Assembly (NCBI GenBank): GCA_019321725.1
Contig: CM033115.1
Coordinates: 12,782,673-12,846,672, forward strand
Reading direction: 5' to 3'
Source: Paulownia fortunei
Taxonomy: Eukaryota > Streptophyta > Magnoliopsida > Lamiales > Paulowniaceae
DNA length: 64,000 nt
The notes below the pieces were generated by a model. That model did no database searches, was not told where the DNA came from, and saw only the letters and a list, made by a program, of their open reading frames with translations. Within the stretch, counting starts at the first letter, position 1, and each line of letters starts with the position of its first letter. The position numbers and the translations under genes were made by a program. Positions 23,821 to 35,700 of this stretch are shown piece after piece.

Positions 23821-25663
23821 TCTTTGGAATAGTATTCTAAAAGCATGTATTAGTACATTAATTGTTGAATTAATAAAATAATATTTGATACTTGTTTTTA
23901 TGTATATTGGTATGCTAGTGAATATCAAAAAAATCCTATTTATTTATGTAACCATAATCTTAGTATATAAGTGTTATATACAAGAGGATTAAAATTATGG
24001 ATAATAAACTAAATTAGTTCATAATAAAATTAATTAAAGTTGTGATTTTTAATTAAATCATTATTAGTGTGTTCTATTAACATTACGAATGTAATGATCT
24101 TATCCGAACTATTGATGTGGTGACATCATAATGGAGGTACTTTATATAATATAATTATATAGGATTGAATCAGATGTAATTCAAAATTTCACATAATTTT
24201 CGTTGTTTTTTGAAAACTCAAATAATATCAATAGATGATCATATATGGGTTGATTTTAATCTTGAGTAATTATAGAATCCTATTTATTTCAAAATGGTAT
24301 TTGATTTACTCGATAAAGGTTTGTTAGTCAACATTCTAAAATACTTGCATTTTGGGATCATATTGAGATAGGTAGTTGGTAACGTAACTTACAGGTATGG
24401 AATCCACACTTTCTGCAGGAAATGAAAAGATGGTTCTCTTGATTAGTTAATTCAGGAACTGAATAGTAGAGCGCTTAAATTTATAACTTGCTTATAAATT
24501 AACTATTCATTAGTGAATTGACGATAAACAATGAACAAGAGATAATTAGAGAGGTTAACGAAAAACCTAGCTATAATTATGAATCGTCTATGGAGGGTCA
24601 AACCATAAGTAATGATTATATCGATGGACTACTCAGTGTTGATCAGAGTAAATTATTCATAATTACAATAGTGCAATTTCAGAATTTTAGTGGAGTAATC
24701 TTGGAATTAATAAATTGGATGAATTAATTAAAGAGTTTAATTAATTATTCAAATTTATTAGAGCTTGCAATTATAGGTTTATAGGTCCCCAATCCACCTT
24801 CATAAACATTAAAATGGATTTTATGCAATAAATTTAATTGTACTTGTAATTGTAAGAAATTATTTTCTAAACTGTGTGTTAATTATAAATATCAAAAATT
24901 ACCGGGAATATCTAATATTGTTGGGTATCTAATATTGTTGGGTAATAATAATATGAGATATTTATTTTGATATTTATAATTACTATCTTGAATTATAAAT
25001 TCTAGATAATTACAAAAGGAAGTTAGTGATAATTTTCCTATCCAATAAGGATATCTGCATATTAGAGTTAGATAAGGATTATAAAACTAGTAATTCACCA
25101 AGTACAAAAGAGAATCTCTCTCTCTCTCTCTCCAAACACACGTTTTTTCACCAATAGAGAGAAAAAGAGAATCTCTCATTTTCTCTCTCCTAAGAGACAC
25201 ATTATTTTCTAGAGAAGAGTTCTCTAGACTTTTATTGAATATTTTCTTTTCCCTCTCCTAAACCCAATCTTATGATTTCATGAGTTGAAAATATCACAAG
25301 ATAAATTATATAGTATAATTTAATTTAGTGTTAAGAACGCGTACTTATTCCCATTGGTGTTGAGGCTTAAATTGGAAGACCTTGGTATATGATTCAATTA
25401 GATTGAAGTTTGGTGAGGAAAGCTTGAAGATTCTAAAAGCATCATTTAAAAAAAATGGCTTTTTCTATCGGGTAATATTTTCTGAAACTCTCCTGTATAT
25501 AATTGATATATTTTGTAAAATTGATTAAAATTACATATTCATACAACTGTATTAATTTTGTGAAAATTATTATAGTATTTGATACCGCGTTTTTCCACTG
25601 CGCCTGATTTGATCGGGAAATAAATCAAAATTATTTTTATACGATAAGAATTAATTTTCAATA
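23821..25663 (+). repeat. Copia D 5' LTR
   Basis: It aligns with 28103-29727 over its length, for example at aagcatgtattagtacatta near the start and ccgcgtttttcc near the end. The first bases TCTTTGGAATAGT are a mutated form of TGTTAGGAATAGT. A CT run lies near 25111-25132. Confidence 0.88.
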
Positions 25664-25665
25664 AT

Positions 25666-25678
25666 TGGTATCAGAGTC
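25666..25678 (+). other. Copia D primer-binding site
   Basis: The sequence tggtatcagagtc follows the LTR end after two bases and matches the initiator tRNA-Met type primer site. Confidence 0.8.
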
Positions 25679-26255
25679 AGTTTGTATGAATAATGTAATT
25701 TTAATCTTAATTATGCATGAATGGGTAGTTGCATTATTGAATGCATTTTTTGAATGTTATGAATAATTATATCATGTGATGAATGTATGGTGATGTTTTT
25801 GGTCGTTATTATTTGGTTCTCTAGGATTGCATAGTTGATGTAATTATTTTTTATTAGATCAAAAAATATAAACCGTAAATTTATGAGTATAGAATATCTG
25901 AAAATTTTACCCAATCCCCATACCCCATATGATGGAGATCATATAAAGATGGAGGAGAAAAAAAATCAGAAAATTAACAAATTTTATGTAATTATCTATT
26001 TTATTTTCCAATTATTTCTTTTTAGGTTGTAATTTTATTATCTTAGGGAACCCAACCAAAAACATCATTTATTTATTTTTTGTTTATTTATTTGATGAAT
26101 GTATGATATATAAATTATCATGCATAATCGTATGTCATTCATAATACCCACTCGTAGTCATTAGGAATGTCATTCATACTTGTCATCATATTAAATAGTT
26201 TAATATGTAATATTCTCTGGGATAGGAGTTGAATTACTTAGAATAATCGGACTAG

Positions 26256-27290
26256 AAAGTGGTCCAAAATGGGTTTAAAGAGGCTGAAGACAGTGCCTAG
26301 CTATCATGTCAGTATCTACACCTTGCCATACAGATAAAAGGAGCAAAATGGATTTTTAGCCCTCTTTAGGGCTTTTCTCATATGATTTTAAGGACCCTAA
26401 AGAGCCTCCAAAGGTATTCTTAGACGTGAGAAGGTATTCTTGGATAGAAAGGTGCTGCTGGACAGAGAGCTATTCTGGGAGAGAAAAGAAAGTTATTCTT
26501 GGAGATAAGGAGAGTTTCAACCATTTATTCCACTTTACAAATTGGTGAACAATTTCCATACTCTTTCTTATGTATTTCTTAAAGTTATATTCATACATGA
26601 TGAACTAAACATTCCTTTTTAGAGGATGATGTAACCTTATTTGATCTTATGTTTTGAATTCTAAATATTATTAGTTCAAGTTATTCATCTTGTTTGTGTT
26701 ATCTTGTTTAGTCTTGCATCTTGATTATTTGATCATTAATTGAGAGTGTTTAATGTATGAGATTCGATACTCGAGAGAGAAAATATTATAAAGATAACAT
26801 AACATAGGAATCATAAAGTTGAGAAACTTATAAAATCTTTGAAGTTTTGAAGAAGAATTCATTGAACCTTTATAGAGTTTTATTCTTAAGTTTTTATAGA
26901 GATATTGAAATTCATATTAGAACTTATAATTAATTTGGCACTCAAGAGAGGGAATTGATGAGCTTAGGAATTCTTGATTTTCATGTATTGTTGACTGAAA
27001 TTAATATGTTTTAGAAGGAAGAACATAGGTGATAATTAGGTGAGTCATTCCTCTAGAATTTCTTGTCTATAAGGTGTTTGTTGTATTACTTCTAAGAACT
27101 CTAGTTTTATTTTTGCAATTTTTATCTTATTCTACTTTATTTACCAATTATCATTTGATTTTCTAGATAAAATTAGGATTATTTGAACTACAATACTTGC
27201 TGTAATTTTTTATTACAATCCTTGTGGATACGATACTCAACTCACTGTTGTATTAAAACTTGACACCGTGCACTTGCAGTTTGCAAAATA
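26256..27290 (+). mobile_element. Foreign block in Copia D, possibly a Ty3/Gypsy solo LTR
   Basis: Copia D and Copia E agree through the leader up to gaataatcg, then D switches to about 1 kb of unrelated sequence. It ends ccttgtggatacgatactca ... gacaccgtgcacttgcag, a phrase common at the 3' end of plant Gypsy (Athila/Ogre-type) LTRs. After it D resumes inside reverse transcriptase. I could not place a target duplication, so the solo-LTR reading is inference. Confidence 0.5.
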
Positions 27291-27299
27291 TTTCATAAA

Positions 27300-28102
27300 C
27301 AATCATGGAATGATTTGATGAGACATTAAGTTTTATGGTTTTGATCAGAATGTTGATGAACCTTGTGTATACAAGCACATCAAAAATAAGAAGGTGGTCT
27401 TCTTGGTACTTTATGTAGATGATATTCAACTCATTAGGAATGATATAAAAATATTATCTAATGTTAAGAACTAGGCTAGCCAAGTAATTCCAAATAGAAG
27501 ATTTTGAATAAACAAATTATATTCTTGGGATTCAATATTATAAGAACATAATGTTGCCATTGTTTCAGGCATCTTATATTGATAAGATAGAGATAAATTC
27601 CCTATGCCTCACTAGAAGACATCCTTATGTATGCCATGTAGTGTACAAGGCTAGATATTTATTATACGTTAGAGATAGTGGGTTGTTTCCAGTCAAATTT
27701 TGGATTAAATTACTAAAAAATGGTAAAGAATATTCTCAAGTATCTTAGGAGAACGAGAAATTATATGCTAGTGAATTAGATGGAGACCTGAATCACTTTA
27801 GATATACTAATTCTGATTTTGATCAAAAAAGAATAGTCAAAAGTCGACTTCCGGATCAGTGTCCACTAAGAGTGGAAAAGCTATAATCTGGAATTGTGTA
27901 AAAGCGTTAAACAATCCAACAATATTGATTCAACCTTGGAGGCTGAAAACCTAGTAGTTTATGAAGCAACTAAAGAAGCAGTTTAACTCAAGACTCTTTA
28001 CTGATTTGGAAGTTGTTCCAAATATAATAAAACAATTGAGAGTCAAATATTGGGATTAGAACTTAGAGACATGTCTCACCTGCTTTAGGACAATTAGAAG
28101 AT
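27300..28102 (+). pseudogene. Copia D reverse transcriptase/RNase H remnant
   Basis: FGFDQNVDEPCVYK and FLVLYVDDIQLI (YVDD near 27412-27423) identify the Copia reverse transcriptase. QASYIDKIEINSLCL (27551-27748) is the same region found in Copia E at 52722-52928 with the opposite orientation. Frame breaks follow. The polypurine tract before the 3' LTR is weak (caattagaagat). Confidence 0.75.
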
Positions 28103-29727
28103 TGTTAGGAATAGTGTCCTAAAAGCATGTATTAGTACATTAATTGTTGAATTAATAAAATATTATTTGATACTTATTTTTATGCATATTGGTATGCTAG
28201 TGAATATCATAAAATCCTCATTTATTTATGTAACAATAATCTTAGTCTATAAGTGTTATATGCAAGATGATTAAAATTATGAATAACAGACCAAATTAGT
28301 TTATAATAAAATTAATTAAAGTTGATATCTTTAATTAAATTATTATTAGTGCGTTCTATTAATATGTAATGGTCTTATCCGAACTATTGATGTGGTGACA
28401 TCATAATGGAGACACTTTATATAATATGATTATATATGAGCGGACCAGATGTAATTTGAAATTTTACATAATTTTCTTTATTTTTTGAAAATTTAAATAA
28501 TATCAATAGATGATTATATATGGGTTAATCTTAATCCTGAGTAATTATAAACTCCTATTTATGCCAGTATGATTTTTGATTTACTCGTTAAAGGTTTATT
28601 AGTCAACATTCCTAAACACTTGCATTTTGGAATCATATTAAGATAGGTAGTTGGGAACGTAACTTACAGATATGAAATCCATTACTTCTTTTCCTACAGG
28701 AAGTGAAAAGATGGTTCTCTTGATTAGTTAATTCGGGAACTGAACAGTAGAGTGCTAAATTTATAATTTATTTATAAATTAACTATTCACTAGTAAATTA
28801 ATGATAAACAAGGAACAATAGATAATAAAGAGGTTAACGAAAAACCTAACTATAATTATGAATCGTCTATGTAGGGTCAAATCATATATAATGATTATAT
28901 CGATGGACTACTCAGTGTTGGTCATAATAAATTATTCTATAATTACAATAGTGTAATTCCAAAATTTTAGTGAAGTAATCTCGAAATTAATAAATTGGAT
29001 GAATTAATTAAAAAGTTTAATTAATTATCCAAATTTATTAAAGCTTGCAATTATAAATCAACGGGTCCCCAATCTATCTTCATAAATACTAAAATAAATT
29101 TTATGCAATAAATTTAATTATACTTGTAATTGTAGGAAATTGTTTTCTAAACTGGATGTTAATTATAAATTTCAAAGATTGCCGAAAATATCTAATATTG
29201 TTGGATAATAAATAAATATGAGATATTTATTTTTACATTTATAATTATTATCTTTAATTATAAATTCTAGATAATTACAAAAGCAAGCTAGTGATAACTT
29301 AGAATCTCTCCCTTTTTTTCTCCTAAGAGACACATTATTTTCCAAAAAAGAGTTCTTTAAAGTTTTGCTGAATATTTCTTTCCCTCTCCTAAGCCCAATC
29401 TTGTGATTTCATGAGTTGAAAGTCCTTAGTATCTGATTCAATCAGATTGAAGTTTGTAAGAAAAATTTGAAAATTCCAAAACATCATTAGAAAAAGAAAT
29501 TAATTTTTCTATCTTGTAATATTTTTTGAAACTTTCCTCAATATAATTGTTGTATTTTATAAAATTTATTAAAATTACATATTCATACAATTACATTAAT
29601 TTTGTAAAAATTATTGTAGTATTTGATACCGCATTTTTCCGCTGCGGCCAATTTGATCGGGAAACAAATCAAAATTTATTTTGACAAATCAAAATTTATT
29701 TTGTGCGATGAGAATTAATTTCCAACA
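28103..29727 (+). repeat. Copia D 3' LTR
   Basis: It runs from TGTTAGGAATAGTGTCC to TTTCCAACA. Its last bases, read on the minus strand, supply the present IPMS stop codon at 29717-29715. Confidence 0.9.
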
Positions 29728-32700
29728 TGCAACACCTTGCTTTCATTGATTTCCTCAGTTTTCAAGCGACTCTGGAAACCCAGCATCTTGTTTAGTGCAC
29801 CAATGTAGGCCCGAACGCTGGAGATGACAATATCCATTGCTGCTCCTGTTCCACTGGTGGCAGAGAAAAAGCAGGTTATCGAATTACAAAAACGTAAAGT
29901 GCAAAGATTGATTTTATTTTTCGCATTCTGAACTAAAAAAAGGTTTTAAAGCATTTCACTTTGAAGCAAAGTGGAATTTCAAACTCTGTACCTGAATGCA
30001 CGGTTGACAGTTTCTCCTGTCAAAGAATGGGTTGCTGTAACAGTATCCTCTCCACGAATTAGAACCCTTGTTGTGGCTATAGCGTCAATACCTTCAGCGA
30101 CTGCATTCATGGAATACTCGACAAGTGTGACAGGAATCTGCACAAAAGCAAAAAGACTTTAATTTGGTGGTTTCAGATTGAAAATCTAGAGTGCCAATCC
30201 CAAACTTATGTGTTGACTAAATGGGATATCAAACTTAGATTTTATTTTACATCTGGATTCCGAGGAAAAGACAAATTTATTATATGGCCTGAAGAAATGT
30301 ATTGCACGCAGTTACTAGAATTCGATGGAGGATGGGGACAGTACATAATTCACTTATATAGCACACAAGGCAACAGTCAGGATTCGTGTGTACATTTTTC
30401 CAGACGGCCCCTGATCTAATTAGTATGGGAAAAAAAAAATGTATAAGCAACTGTAATTACTTTAAGTTTCAGACCTTAACAATAAGATCAACCGCCTTAT
30501 ATGCTGCATCAACTGGCCCTGTTCCCACTGAACAAGCAATATGCTCGTCACCATTCGCACCAGTTAGTTTAACAGTTGCAGTTGAAAGGCCAAGAGTTCC
30601 ACATGTAACCTGTCCATGAGCCACATTCATTTGCAACTTGGCTAAACCATCCTACAGTAAATTCAACAATCAATTATTACTCGAAACAAGGACATGGACA
30701 TGCGTGTACGTCTTCAAGTTTCCAGACAACTTGCGGCTGGAAAACTTCATCCGAAACTAGGGCAATTAGGTCGTCATCGGTGATAATCTGGAACATCAAC
30801 AACGTCTAAAAAGGTAGGCACATGTCTCAACATTATCAGGATGAACATGTATAAGCATGCATATGCATCTATTATCTGTTAGATATAGTATATCTCGGCA
30901 GTACCTTATTATACCGGCTGAAAAAACAGTGCTGGACAAAAAAACAAGAGTTTATAATGCTTTGTAACTATGATGTCGAAAAACTTGGCAAACAATTTAG
31001 GATTTGCACCTCATTCAGAAAAGTTGAAAGGATGGATCCATGTAAGAGCATCCTTTTGGATGCAACAAGATCATCAAATGACCACATAAAACAATCTAGC
31101 AGGTCAATCAATATAACAAGAACAGGCTCCAATGGTCACTCATGCTTATCTTTATAGCAACTTTTATTTCTAGGATCCTACAGAATTTGAGCCAATGTAT
31201 GGAGCACATACCTTTTATCTTCTATATCGTTCTTGGCAAAATTCAACACGAGGTAAGTATTAGAGAATTTCAAGTACCTTTTTATTTCCTGCTACAGCTT
31301 TGAAACGTGCAAAAAGATCAACAAGTTCCTTTCCATCAATATCATATCCAAGCTGCAACCACATTCACAAAAGACAAGTTGATGCATTATAGAAATAATC
31401 ACAGAAACTTTTTTAAATAAGCTCAAATTTGCAATTTACCTCCAACATTTTGGCTTTCAGAGCATGGCGTCCACTGTACAAAGAATGTCAAAGAAACACA
31501 TAAGCAATATAAAGAAAGTTTCTCCATGTACATAAAGATCTACGATATGGTGATAATTCCCGAATTATAGTGTTGCTACTGGCAACTTGAATAGCAAAGG
31601 ACTCATACCAAAAGTAAATAATATCAAGAAAAGAAGCCACAATTTGCGTCACATATCTATGAAGAAAAGTGAATTTTCAATAATTTTTCTAGATTTAGTG
31701 TAATGGATGGACGGATGGCCTCCTAATGACTAGAAGCGTTAAGCCTCTTTCTCCATGGAAGGATATCAAAGTTGCTATCGAGGGAAAGGATCTTAAAAAT
31801 GTATGTATAAAAAGATCTACACCTATCAAAATAACTGAATCTTATCAGATACATATACTAGTAGTATAATTCAACAGACTAGCCAGCATTGACAAACCCA
31901 ACCACCTATCCCTCTGTTCCTTTTGACAAAACCAGATTGCAACCAAAAATCTTCATTCTTAATTGTATCTTCAAGACAATAAAGGTTAAGTAGCAGATTC
32001 ACCAACTGCCTACAAATGACCAGACCAATCACATATATTTTTATACACAAGTTTTTCTATAAAATTTAGTTTAGGCTTCAGTCTCACATTACCCACTATG
32101 ATAATTGCACTCTTCTGAAAAAATATATCTGCTTTGCTTTTATTTATTATTTATTTTGTATTTCTTTTTCATTTTCGGGGTGGGGGGTGGGGAATGATTC
32201 ACTCAGGTATAAATAACTAAACTCTCTGACTGAAGAACTTGCAAATGGGGTGGTCAATGATGACCATAAGGACAGCAGGGCTGCAAACTTCAGCTAAGAA
32301 AACTACTGCATCCCAGTGGTAATTTTCAACTGAGGGCGACGAAATTCAGCTGCCTCGTCCGGGGGGGGGTTCCAATCTCATACTCTAGCTGAGAAAGTGG
32401 TGTAATTTACTTTCTTCTTCCGTCGTCATTCTAAGTCTTGGTTTCACACCCAATTTACCATATCAACTAAACGTATGCACTTGTTTCTACCCACTTCTCG
32501 TAGAACCACACTAGTTATGAAAAGCTAGCTTTGCAGTATCTTGAACAGTTGCACACCTGATACTTGTTGCAAATAAGATCATCTACATTCGAGATACCTT
32601 AAGCTAATGCAAATCCTAGGCCGAATTTGTCTTCACAGGTACAAACCAGAACCATTTTTAAAGCGACAATCTAGTGCTAATCTACGGCAAAAACACAAGC

Positions 32701-35700
32701 CGATGGAAGCACAGAGTGCAATATAGCATTTGTATTATAAGTTTCATTACGGGTTTAGACACAGTTTAAGCATCACAACAATTGGAAACTTGCAAGAAAG
32801 AAAGACAATAAGAAAAGGAAATATATAAAAGGCACCATGAAAGCAGGTATTAAGAGATAACTTCGAAAGTACCTGAGTTTTCCAAGCACTATACCAGATT
32901 CATTAGAGCGAAGAAGTCCAATGTCTTCTGGAGATATAATTTCATAAGTATTTTTATGTTTAAGCATTCCATCCTACAAAAAGGTTCACAGATAGGTAAT
33001 AGAAAAAGGATTTTGGAAAACATAATATGATAGTTTCAAATGTATGACTCAACATGCACAATATCCAAAAAATATGATTGTTCAGACTAAGCAAGAAATC
33101 AGATAAATCCGAAACATGAAACACAAGAAGGAATGTAAAGAACAATAGCAAGGAACATGAATAAAGTGCATGTCTAAAATTAAAAGGATGGCTATTTTTC
33201 CCAAGCAAAAACATGGAATAATAAATAAGAATTTCCAAGTACATTCTGATCATTGTTTTTAAATAGGAGCTTACTTAGGAAACAAGTACTTATGATCATT
33301 AACAAAGCCCAAACCTGCCAGCCTAAATTTGGCTCTAATTTGCACAAAAGGAAAACTGAAAATTAGCCCCAAGTATACCCCTTCATAAACTCAGGTCATG
33401 GCTCAAACTGCTGACGAAAAAGTTGACAAAGGACATTTGGTTAGGAGCAAAACAATCAGAACTCAGGATGGCAAAGCAATAATTCATCAGTTGAGTATGT
33501 CAAATCATTTTCAGACAGCAAACCAGGAGTCCATAAGGATTTAGCCTATCCTTCCTATCCTGTACCATTAACCAGTACGCCATTGACCAATAAACTTTTG
33601 TGTCAAATGCTACTGTGCTATCTCTGCCATACATGTAAACAAAGTGAAATAGAGAGAAAAATAGAATCACACTGCATTTGGTCTCCTGCTACTCAGTTAT
33701 TTTACTGTTCCTAAACAAATCGTCATGCTTGTCAAAACCTTAATGTACAGGAAGCAGATAGATTTTCTCTACTTTCATATTTTTCTGGGCATATTTATGT
33801 AGCCACATAGTGAAAAGGATATTTCACATAGCGCAGGAAATACTTTAAAAAATATAACTTAGTTGGCATCATAATATGTCTCTTACACATCCTCATATGC
33901 CAGGAGATGAGTAACGACTTTCTCCATAATGGGCAAACGGTGCAAAAGCAGTGCCACAGAGAACCCTTGCTAATAGGTCATTTCAAGTTTGTTGACTTCA
34001 TCGTTGAAATTTACGTTTTAGTTTTTTCAAGGGTTTATTTCTTTAATTCAGAGAGTTTAAGAAATGTCATAACAGATTTTAGAAATGCAAATAATACATT
34101 TGAAGTCCAATTAGGTAGTTATATAAGTTGGGAAGTTTCATAGTAGCTTGCGTATTCTAGATATAACAAGCATGGATTCAATAGCGTGTATGAATTCAAA
34201 TATCAATATTAAATCGAGTTCCTCTAATTTTTTCCATGGACCCAAACGAGTTCCTAGAGTAGGATATACATTAGAGGGACAGATTTTCCTCCATTACTCA
34301 TTGCTCCCACACCATCAATTTAGAGGTTAGGAAAATAATCAACCAGCTCATGTGTTTTTGCAAAGCATCCAGTGAAACCCTTCAATAGGACGTGTTACAA
34401 TGTTCATGCAAATACATGTAAAAGACACATTTAGCTCTTAACAAATTGAAACTACATTACACCCTAATTTGACATTCTGCATGATCTAAATGGAAATATC
34501 TGCCAAGAAAAATGAGAAATACAGAAGACTATAACAGCAAATCTCCAAATAATCCAAAGCTCGGAGTTTGAAAATGTGTATTTGTCGGAATGTTATGACC
34601 TGATTTCCAAAAAATGTTTGTTACCATGGATGTATCCTTTTTTGAAGACAAAACTTTTTTTTCTTCTCATCTTCAGGGGGAGAATAAAACAAGAGAAGAT
34701 TTGGTTTTTTAAGAATTTTTAACAAGATTTTGGAGACTTGGATCCTTTTTTTGAAACAAATTTTGCTACTGTTTTTCCTCAAAAACTCGTGCTAGAAGTT
34801 GTTAATCAAGATTATGAAAATATTTTAAATTTGAAATTATAGGACAAAATCCAGTTTTTGAATAAACTGATCAAGTTTTTTAAAAACCAGATTTTGACTC
34901 TAATTTAAATTTTGATATACAGCCTCATCCTGATCGAGTGGAACAGGAAAATTGACTATTGGGACAGGTTCAGATGAATCTGTAAGATTACTACAAAATC
35001 ACGATATTACTAGTATAGGAAATAGAGGAGAAACAGGTCAAAAGAAAACCATTGGGTTGGTTTATGAGACAGAGTATCCTGATCAAAAGAAAATAACCAA
35101 TGCCTCCATGCCTAGTCATGAGTCTAACCCAAGATTCCTAAGGTAATTCTCAGTCAATCTCAAAAGAAATTCCTCTATCTAATGCTGAGTCTAAAAATGT
35201 GCCTTTCAGTGATCTAGATGTCCACATAGCTGTATGGAAAGGAACTAGGTCTTGCACTAATCATCCTATGTCCAAGTTCGTGTCCTACAAAAATTTGTCA
35301 TCTTCTTTTTTCTGCTTTCACCTCTCGACTTTCTTGTGTAGAGACTCCAAAGAATATACAGTATGCTTTGAAAGTTCCTGAATGGAAAGAAGCAGTATTT
35401 GAAGAGATGAGAGCGCTTAAGAAGAATAAGACATGGGATGTTGAAGATCTACCAAAGGGAAAAAACACAGTGGGCTGCAAGTGGGTGTTCACCACAAAGT
35501 TTAAGTCAAATGGGACCTTAGAGAGATATAAAGCAAGACTTGCAGCTAAAGGTTTTATACAAACCTATGGCATTGACTATTCGGAGACTTTTGCACCGGT
35601 GGCAAAATTAAATACTGTGCATGTACTCTTGTCAATTGCAGCAACACTTGATTGGCCTTTACAGCAATTAGATGTCAAAAACGCTTTGGAAATCTAGAGG

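Larger units (their letters stand above)
23821..29727 (+). mobile_element. Copia D: internally deleted Ty1/Copia element in the last IPMS exon
   Basis: It has a 5' LTR (23821-25663), primer-binding site (25666-25678), leader, a foreign LTR-like block (about 26256-27290), a remnant of reverse transcriptase to RNase H (about 27300-28090) and a 3' LTR (28103-29727). Perfect tgcaa duplications flank it. Gag, protease and integrase are gone compared with relative E at 50540-58012, so D needed helper proteins or was deleted after insertion. The LTRs differ in length (1843 and 1625 bp) and show many mismatches, so the insertion is not young. Confidence 0.9.
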
